Below are positions 1-5,111 of a stretch of DNA of 8,743 nucleotides, piece by piece. The stretch covers positions 1 to 8,743 of the forward strand of contig JAHYJF010000149.1 in NCBI GenBank assembly GCA_019428955.1. The letters are read 5' to 3'. Under the pieces are notes generated by a model, which made no database searches, had not been told where the DNA came from, and saw only the letters and a program-made list of their open reading frames with translations. The position numbers were made by a program, and so were the translations under genes. This stretch comes from Burkholderiaceae bacterium (GTDB taxonomy: Bacteria; Pseudomonadota; Gammaproteobacteria; Burkholderiales; Burkholderiaceae_E). Every line of letters starts with the position of its first letter. Positions within the stretch are counted from its first letter, which is position 1.

Positions 1-1016
1 AGGTTCTTCAGGTCGGTATAGACCACCAGCAGGATCTTGCCGGTTTCCTTGACGTTGACGATGAGCTCGGGCCGGTAGTGCGAGGCGACGATCGCGGCGA
101 CGCGGGGCTCGGGGTGGAACACCTGTTCGTCATAGACGTTGCCGCGCGTCGAGACGATTTTCAGCGGCTCGAGCGTGTCACCATCCATGATCACATATTG
201 CGGCGGCCAATAGTCGCCGGCGATGACAAGCTGGTCTTCGTAGCCTTCGAATTTCGAGGTCTCGACCGAGCGCGCCTCGATGCCGACCTTGATTTCGGCG
301 ACTGCGGCTGGAGTTTCCATCCACAGATCGATCATCACCACCTTGGCGTCGCGACCGATCACGAACAGATAGCGCCCCGAGGCCGAAACACGGCTGATGT
401 GCACGGCATAGCCGGTATCGATCACCGCCATGATCTCGTAGCTGGTGCCATCGATCAGCGCCACCTGCCCGGCATCACGCAGCGTGACCGAGAACAGGTT
501 GTCAATGTCGATGTCGTTCATTTTCTGGGTCGGGCGGTCAGCGGGGGCTACCAGCACTTTCCAGCTGGCCCGCATGTCGGGCATGCCCCATTCCGGCGGC
601 GTCGGCGGATCGACCAGCAAATAGCGCGACATCAGGTCAATGTCGGCCTCGGACAGCTCGCCCGAGGTGCCCCAGTTCGGCATCCCTGCGGCAGTGCCGT
701 AGGTGATGAAGGTGTTCAGGTAGTCATAGCCATTTTCGCGCGTCAGATCGGTTGTCAGCGGCTTGCCGGTGGCGCCTTTGCGCAGCACGCCATGGCAGCC
801 CGCGCAACGCTCGAAATAGATCTGTGTGCCATGCGCGAATTCATCGGCGGTCATCACCGCGTCATCCGCCGCGCGGCCATCGATTTCGACCCCGATCTGG
901 GCGAGGGTCGGCATGACCGCGCCTCCTTGCGCAAAGGCGGGGCCTGCGACAAGTGCAAGCGCTGCGACGGCGCTTGATAGCAGCCGTGCTCTGGTGTCCC
1001 GGTTAGACGTGCTCAT
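1..1016 (-). CDS. nirS: Cytochrome cd1 nitrite reductase precursor NirS (partial, C-terminus beyond left edge)
   Basis: Periplasmic enzyme of denitrification that reduces nitrite to nitric oxide using heme c and heme d1. The visible 338 codons are the first half or more of a protein usually near 570-600 residues. Residues 1-29 form a Sec signal peptide ending in a GPAFA cleavage site. The cytochrome c domain follows, with heme-binding CAGCH at 71-75 and the GMPNWG segment (Met112) typical of this family. The d1 propeller starts near residue 170 and carries the conserved AVHISR...GRYLFVIGRD block (His206, expected proximal d1 ligand) and the HPEPRVAAIVASHYRPE block holding conserved active-site-region histidines. 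ATG at 1014-1016 was chosen because it is preceded by AGGAGGG and starts the signal peptide. The sequence closely resembles the Paracoccus enzyme as I remember it. No frameshift is seen in the visible part. Confidence 0.96.
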   Translation of the reverse strand, partial: MSTSNRDTRARLLSSAVAALALVAGPAFAQGGAVMPTLAQIGVEIDGRAADDAVMTADEFAHGTQIYFERCAGCHGVLRKGATGKPLTTDLTRENGYDYLNTFITYGTAAGMPNWGTSGELSEADIDLMSRYLLVDPPTPPEWGMPDMRASWKVLVAPADRPTQKMNDIDIDNLFSVTLRDAGQVALIDGTSYEIMAVIDTGYAVHISRVSASGRYLFVIGRDAKVVMIDLWMETPAAVAEIKVGIEARSVETSKFEGYEDQLVIAGDYWPPQYVIMDGDTLEPLKIVSTRGNVYDEQVFHPEPRVAAIVASHYRPELIVNVKETGKILLVVYTDLKN

Positions 1017-1022
1017 CGCGAA

Positions 1023-1029
1023 CCCTCCT
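1023..1029 (-). promoter_or_regulatory. nirS ribosome binding site
   Basis: Minus-strand AGGAGGG, six bases before the nirS ATG. It is a near-perfect Shine-Dalgarno sequence and fixes the start codon at 1016. Confidence 0.85.
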
Positions 1030-1077
1030 GTTTGCTGTGGTCTGGGCGGACCATGTTCCCGCAGCCACGGCGCCTCC

Positions 1078-1091
1078 TTGACTTTCGTTAA
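1078..1091 (-). promoter_or_regulatory. NNR/DnrD (FNR-CRP family) binding site of the nirS promoter
   Basis: On the minus strand the bases read TTAACGAAAGTCAA, a TTAAC-N4-GTCAA half-symmetric box. Known NNR sites in Paracoccus denitrification promoters have almost the same sequence. Its centre lies about 68 bases upstream of the nirS start codon. Activation from the usual -41.5 position would place the transcription start near 1043, leaving a short leader; a weak -10-like CATGGT lies at about 1050-1055. NNR-type regulators respond to nitric oxide under low oxygen. That this box drives nirS is inferred from motif and position. Confidence 0.8.
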
Positions 1092-1105
1092 GCGACGCTG
1101 AAGCA

Positions 1106-1130
1106 GGGCTGGGGCAATTCGCCGCAGCCC
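1106..1130. repeat. Imperfect inverted repeat upstream of nirS, cobalamin-riboswitch-like core
   Basis: GGGCTG, one unpaired G, GGC, a five-base AATTC loop, GCC, one unpaired G, then CAGCCC: a 9-bp stem with a single G-G mismatch. Read on the plus strand, the run from 1115 to 1139 (CAATTC, GCAGCCCCGC, ACTGTGG) resembles the conserved core of cobalamin riboswitches, but one A of the CCCCGCAACTGT core is missing and no later B12-box sequence follows. An ISAs1 end begins at 1193, so any gene once read to the right from here (nirI is divergent from nirS in Paracoccus) is gone. The rest of 1031-1192 holds no supported gene. Confidence 0.45.
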
Positions 1131-1192
1131 CGCACTGTGGCCTTGCCGCAGAGCAAACAAGGTGGGCCTTTCCTGCGGTGCGGCGCGAAACA

Positions 1193-1866
1193 CAGGGGAA
1201 TCGAATGAATTGACCTCAAATGTTTTCGAGGATTTTGGCGAGGTAGTTTTCGTCCCATCCTGCGATGAGGCGCTTGGATTTGAGGCTGTCCTTGCCGGGT
1301 GCTTTTCGCAGCGCATTGAGAGTTGCGCGCTTGACGGATGTGAAATTGGCCGGGGCGTTTTTCTTGCGGATGCGGCAGTCGTCGTCGCGGAAATTGACGT
1401 CGAGCACCCAGTGCAGTGCGTTCTCGACGCCCCAATGAGCGCGGATGGTGGCCGCCAGCTTTTCGGCGTCGGCGGGCAGCGAGGAGATGTAATAGCGCCG
1501 TTCGGTCTCGCGCTCTCTGGCCGTCTCGCGCGTGGACAGCACCATGACGATGGAGCGCAACCCCTTCCATTGATGGCGCTGCGTCAACCAGTCGATATCG
1601 TCCGTGGCGAAGACTTTGCGGTTCTCGATACGGCCGTGTCCGGCATCGGTCGTGGTGGCACGGGAGACGGCCATATCTTTGAAATCAAGCGCATATTGCT
1701 CGGCAAACAGCAGTTCCACATCGGCACGCAAGCTGCCCTGATTGCCCTTGAGACCGAAGACGTAATCGGCCTTTTTGGCGATGATCTTTTCGGCGATCTT
1801 CTTCTGGCACCCCATGACGACGATGGTGACGATGGCGCCCTTGATGGCCAGCAGGTCGAGAAGCGC
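1193..1866 (-). mobile_element. ISAs1-family element, truncated (right part lost)
   Basis: The remnant keeps the 3' part of an ISAs1-family transposase gene and one likely terminal repeat, starting CAGGGGAATCG at 1193 and lying just beyond the transposase stop codon (1216-1218). ISAs1-family ends that I recall start with CAGGG. The other end and the transposase N-terminus are missing: at about 1858-1869 the sequence passes into an IS110-family transposase. No target duplication can be tested because only one end survives. The right boundary is approximate. Confidence 0.75.
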
Positions 1867-2685
1867 GGCGAACTCGGGTCCGATGCCCTTGATGTCCAGC
1901 AGCATCCTCGCTGCGGCAGGTGTCTCGCGGTCCTGCGGCTCCTCGGCGAGCACGGCGTCGCGCGTGGCTTCCACCACCGTGATCTGCGTCAGCAGAAGCT
2001 CCAGCCGGTCGAGCTCGCGCAGGATATGCGCCTTCAGATGCGGCGGCATGGCGCGGCCGTCGCCTGTGCGCAACGCGTCGAGCCGGGTGCGGCGATCCCG
2101 GCGCAATGGCTCGTAGCCCGAAATGCCCTGCGCGAACAGCAGGCCCTTGATCCGGTTGACATGCTCGACCCGCTCCGAAATCAGCACCTTGCGCTCGCGG
2201 GTGATGCGTCGGCGATCCTCGTCCTCCGGGCCCGGCGCCCGCACCATGGCGCAGACCCTCGGCTCGCCGCGCTTGAAGGCGAGCAGGGTCCGGACCAGCG
2301 TCTCGCCATCGAGCCGGTCGGTCTTCGCCCGGCGTCGGCGCCGCGATGTGGCGATCGAGGCGGGATCGACGACGTGGCTCTCGATGCCTTCCTTCTGCAG
2401 CACGCGGTGAATCCAGAAGCCGTCGAGCCCGGCCTCCTGGATCACGATAATCGGGAAATCGCATGCTGCGCGCCCTTGCGCCTTCTCCCGGAGCTGGGAA
2501 AAGCGCGCCATCAGGCTGGCGATGTCGCTGCCCGGAACGCTGTGGCGCGACATCTTCTCGCCGCCACCCGGCAGGAGCGAGGTGACAACCCAGCTCAAGC
2601 GGCTGAGTTCCAGCGAGACGAAGATCGCTCCAAGATCGGTGCGGATGACGGTCAATTCTGCGGGGCGGTCGGTTGTGGTTTTCAT
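1216..2685 (-). pseudogene. Chimeric transposase ORF: IS110 N-terminus fused in frame to ISAs1 C-terminus
   Basis: One open frame of 489 codons from ATG 2685. Residues about 20-270 are IS110-family DEDD transposase: FVSLELSR near 22-29, QEAG with Glu84, VVDPASIA, and AKTDRLDGETL with Asp123 and Asp126, then a basic and coiled segment up to KGIGPEFAA. From about residue 271 to the end it is ISAs1-family DDE transposase: LLAIKGAIVTI, MGCQKKIAEKIIAKKADY, LKGNQGSLRADV, HGRIENRKVF, HWGVENALHWVLDVNFRDDDCRIRK split over the usual C-terminal block, ending YLAKILENI. Neither catalytic core is complete. IS110 lost its C-terminal serine domain. ISAs1 lost everything before the first catalytic strand, and the Asp usually found in TIDAMG reads Val here (TIVVMG). 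The frame could extend 22 codons upstream, but that stretch lies in IS110 leader sequence. Almost certainly non-functional as a transposase. Confidence 0.85.
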
Positions 2686-2764
2686 GATCGGCTCCAGGGT
2701 GATTGGTCGGATGAACAACCCCACTCTGTCACCGAGTCGGTCGCCGTCCACCTGCCCATGGGAT
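1867..2764 (-). mobile_element. IS110-family element, truncated (3' part lost)
   Basis: The remnant holds the N-terminal DEDD (RuvC-like) part of an IS110-family transposase, starting at an ATG at 2683-2685, and roughly 79 bases of upstream element sequence. The 3' part, including the Transposase_20 domain with the catalytic serine, is replaced by ISAs1 sequence. The outer edge near 2760-2765 is inferred from where the methyltransferase reading (NHPTRNK) stops making sense. IS110 elements lack inverted repeats, so the exact edge cannot be read directly. Confidence 0.7.
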
Positions 2765-3154
2765 CTTGTTGCGGGTGGGATGGTTCGAGCCGTCGTAATC
2801 GACCAGATAAGGTGGGTCGGTCGCGAACAGGATCGCCCGCTCGCCGTTCATCAGGCGGCGCACATCGGCGGAACTGGTGCTGTCACCGCACAGCAATCGA
2901 TGATCCCCGAGGATCCACAGATCGCCGGTGCGCGAGGCCGGATTTCGAGGGGGTTCGGGGATGGTCACCGGCGGCACGGAGCCCCCGGCGCCACCTTCTT
3001 CTTCACCGCCCCCGTCCGGATCGAAAGCCAGCAGCTTGTCCAGCTCGCCGTCGGAGAAGCCGACCAGCGACAGGTCGTAGTCGTCGGCCAGCAGATCGTT
3101 CAGTTCCGCCGACAGCAGCGCCTCGTCCCAGGTCCCGAGTTCGGTTAATTTATT
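2765..3154 (-). pseudogene. Fragment of phage-type ParB/Srx-domain DNA methyltransferase (N6-adenine/N4-cytosine), cut at both ends
   Basis: The fragment begins within NKLTELGTWDEALL, a linker that in this family directly follows the ParB/Srx-like domain (usually reading ADNKLTELGTWD). It continues through a helical linker (LVGFSDGELDKLLAF), a Gly/Glu-rich hinge, then the methyltransferase entry LGDHRLLCGDST and motif IV DPPY (2807-2818) in the context TDPPYLVDYDGSNHPTRNK. The N-terminal ParB-like domain is removed by the IS5 end at 3155. The rest of the catalytic domain, including the SAM-binding FxGxG motif, is removed by IS110 near 2764. Such fused methyltransferases are common in phages and prophages of proteobacteria. 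A GTG at 3158-3160 inside the IS5 repeat could open the frame, but the product would be inactive. Confidence 0.82.
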
Positions 3155-3165
3155 GGGCACCTCGA
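3155..3165 (+). repeat. IS5-family left terminal inverted repeat
   Basis: GGGCACCTCGA, identical to the reverse complement of 4438-4448. It abuts the methyltransferase fragment. Confidence 0.88.
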
Positions 3166-3224
3166 AAAATTGCCTGGAATGTGCCGCCGCGGTATGATGG
3201 CTTCGGCGGTCCGCAGCATGGGGT

Positions 3225-4274
3225 ATGACGATGGCGCAGATGGGTTTCTTTGATCTTTCAGACCGCTATGCGAGCCTGGACGCCAAGAGGGACCCGCTGC
3301 TCGAGATTGACGCTGTGGTGCCGTGGGAGGAATTCCGGCCAACGCTTGAGGGGGTTTGGCGCAAGCCGGATGCCGAGCGCAAATCGCGCGCCGGGCGCAA
3401 GCCGATCGACGCCATCGTGATGTTCAAGGCGCTGGTGCTGAGCGCCCTCTACAACCTGTCCGACGACCAGATCGAGTATCAGGTGCGCGACCGGCTGTCG
3501 TTCATGCGGTTCCTTGGCCTTGGGTTGGAGGATCGTGTGCCGGATGCCAAGACCGTCTGGCTCTACCGCGAGAGGCTGGCGCAGGCGGGCATGGTGGAGG
3601 CGCTGTTCAGCCAGTTCGACGGCTATCTGGCGCGGCAGGGGTATATCGCCCGGGGCGGTCAAATACTGGATGCGTCCATCGTGCCGGTGCCAAAGAACCG
3701 CAACACCCGCGATGAAAACAAGACCATCAAGAGCGGCGAGGTGCCCGAGGACTGGGCCGACAAGCCGGCAAAGCGGTCGCAGAAGGATACAGATGCGCGC
3801 TGGACGAAGAAGCACGGAAAGTCCCACTACGGCTACAAGAACCATGTGAACGTGGACCGAAAGCACAAGCTGGTGCGCCGCTATGACGTCACTGACGCAG
3901 CCGTGCATGACAGTCAGGTGGTGGATCACCTGCTGATGCGGGGCAACACCGGCTCCGGCGTCTGGGCGGATTCAGCCTATCGGTCCGAGGAAATGGAGGG
4001 CAAGCTGCGGGCGCGCAAGCTGACCAGCCACATTCACCGCAAGGGCAAGCGGGGCAAGCCGCTGATCGAACAGGCCAAGGGCAGCAACCGGACCAAATCC
4101 TCGGTGCGGGTCCGCGTCGAACATGTCTTCGGCGCGCAGACCAACGACATGGGCGGCACGCTTGTGCGCACGATCGGCATGGTGCGGGCCAAGGCGAAGA
4201 TCGGGATGAAGAACCTTGCCTACAACATGCGCCGCCTCGTCCAGTTGCGCCGCATTAACCCATGCCCGGCATGA
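3225..4274 (+). CDS. IS5-family DDE transposase
   Basis: 349-residue transposase of the IS5 family, the only intact transposase in the window. An N-terminal DUF772-type helical domain (about residues 45-130, with AGRKPIDAIVMFKALVLSALYNLSDDQIEYQ) is followed by an RNase H-like DDE core: Asp149 in ILDASIV, Asp249 in WADSAYRSEE and Glu299 in VRVEHVFG. The YRSEEMEGK segment fits the Y-R-E-K signature. No frameshift is seen, so the element may still be mobile. The ATG at 3225 is used; an ATG at 3231 (MAQMGFFDLSDRY) is an equally plausible start. It faces opposite to all flanking genes. Confidence 0.93.
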   Translation: MTMAQMGFFDLSDRYASLDAKRDPLLEIDAVVPWEEFRPTLEGVWRKPDAERKSRAGRKPIDAIVMFKALVLSALYNLSDDQIEYQVRDRLSFMRFLGLGLEDRVPDAKTVWLYRERLAQAGMVEALFSQFDGYLARQGYIARGGQILDASIVPVPKNRNTRDENKTIKSGEVPEDWADKPAKRSQKDTDARWTKKHGKSHYGYKNHVNVDRKHKLVRRYDVTDAAVHDSQVVDHLLMRGNTGSGVWADSAYRSEEMEGKLRARKLTSHIHRKGKRGKPLIEQAKGSNRTKSSVRVRVEHVFGAQTNDMGGTLVRTIGMVRAKAKIGMKNLAYNMRRLVQLRRINPCPA

Positions 4275-4323
4275 ACACCGGGCAAACCAGCGACCAGATC
4301 AGGCCGCAAGGCCGGAAAAACCG

Positions 4324-4343
4324 GGCGCGAAAGGTGTCGCGCC
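4324..4343. repeat. Perfect 7-bp hairpin inside the IS5 tail
   Basis: GGCGCGA, a six-base loop, then TCGCGCC, 49 bases after the transposase stop. No T-run follows on the plus strand, so it is not a classical terminator. It may attenuate read-through across the IS end. Confidence 0.5.
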
Positions 4344-4437
4344 GTGACCGTCCCGGGGCACCGGCCCGCCAACCGACTGCATCCCTTCCGCTTGAGGCAA
4401 CACGCATCCGCTGCGCGGCAACGGAAATGGTCAAAAA

Positions 4438-4448
4438 TCGAGGTGCCC
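4438..4448 (-). repeat. IS5-family right terminal inverted repeat
   Basis: TCGAGGTGCCC, the reverse complement of the left repeat. It abuts the sngB fragment, and its last base supplies the third position of that gene's last native codon. Confidence 0.88.
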
Positions 4449-5110
4449 TTAAGGTGGTCATAGACGTTTGCATCGTCGATGATTGTCCGCACGCCAAGCG
4501 CCTTGCGCGCATCGGTCCGAGTCGCATATTCACCTCGGAGCCAACGCAGTGCGGCCGAGGTCAATTCGTCGTTTCCGGTCTCATGGCCTTCCCAGTATCG
4601 ACGTATCACCTCAGCAAAGTCAAAACCGCCGGTTAGTTCCTCGAAGTGGCCGAGGCGCTGCCGGATCATGGTGCCGGTTGGCTGTCCTGCCACCTCGGCG
4701 TCCCTATTTGCCTGAGATACAAAACGCTCGACAACACTGGCCATAGCTCCACCGTCTGGCTTGGTCCGGGTCGAAAAATTCCGCGCCATTTCCGCATAGA
4801 GGCCGCGGGCTTGCCCCCCAGTGGCGTGAATGCGACGATCCGGGGCGAGATCGGCGAACATGACGACCATACCCTTTTCGAGTGCGATCAACCGGATCAG
4901 GTTCATGAAGAAGGTCTTGCCCGATCCGTATTCACCAATAATGAACCGAATGGCCGCGCCGCCATCAGCGATCCGGTCCATGTCCTTGACCAGCTCTTCG
5001 ATTTCGCGGACGCGCCCGACCTGGATATGCCGAAGACCGAGTTTTGGCACCACTCCGGCGCGAAGGGCCTGAACAATCGCGTCCCGCTCCCGAGGCTTCA
5101 ATCTCGACAT
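4449..5110 (-). pseudogene. sngB: Shango ATPase SngB (DUF2791/BrxD-like), truncated by IS5
   Basis: N-terminal half of a P-loop ATPase of the DUF2791 type, the family that includes BrxD of BREX and SngB of Shango. About 220 native residues remain of a protein usually over 400 long. Residues 1-50 (RERDAIVQALRAGVVPKLGLRHIQVGR) match the family start. Walker A, GEYGSGKT, is at 59-66, followed by FFMNLIRLIALEKG and the FADLAPDRR strand. The native reading stops at IIDDANVYDHL, at the IS5 end, before the expected Walker B strand. The open frame then runs about 75 codons into the IS (to 4220) as an unrelated tail. ATG 5108-5110 was chosen over one at 5212 because it has AAGGAGAA upstream (5116-5123) and lies one base after the sngA stop, implying coupled translation. 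The following gene, expected to be helicase sngC, is missing. Very likely inactive. Confidence 0.82.
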
Positions 5111-5111
5111 C

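Larger units (their letters stand above)
3155..4448 (+). mobile_element. IS5-family insertion sequence, apparently complete
   Basis: 1294-bp element bounded by perfect 11-bp terminal inverted repeats GGGCACCTCGA (3155-3165) and its complement (4438-4448), with scattered further matches inward. It encodes a single intact IS5-type transposase. The right flank is TTAA (4449-4452), which fits the YTAR target of IS5-like elements, but the left flank is TATT (3151-3154), so there is no direct duplication. The two flanks also belong to two different broken genes (methyltransferase and sngB). This suggests a deletion or recombination through the IS after insertion. Confidence 0.88.

Noticed and set aside
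78..977. 299-codon plus-strand open frame
   Set aside because: Antisense shadow of nirS, whose minus-strand reading has a signal peptide, CAGCH and family-wide identity.
1162..3228. 688-codon open frame on the plus strand
   Set aside because: It runs antisense through the ISAs1, IS110 and methyltransferase remnants, crosses element boundaries and shows no family features. It is a by-product of high GC content.
3258..3929. 223-codon minus-strand open frame
   Set aside because: Antisense shadow of the IS5 transposase.
4220..4448. C-terminal tail of the ATPase open frame
   Set aside because: This is IS5 end sequence read by accident after the truncation, not native SngB.
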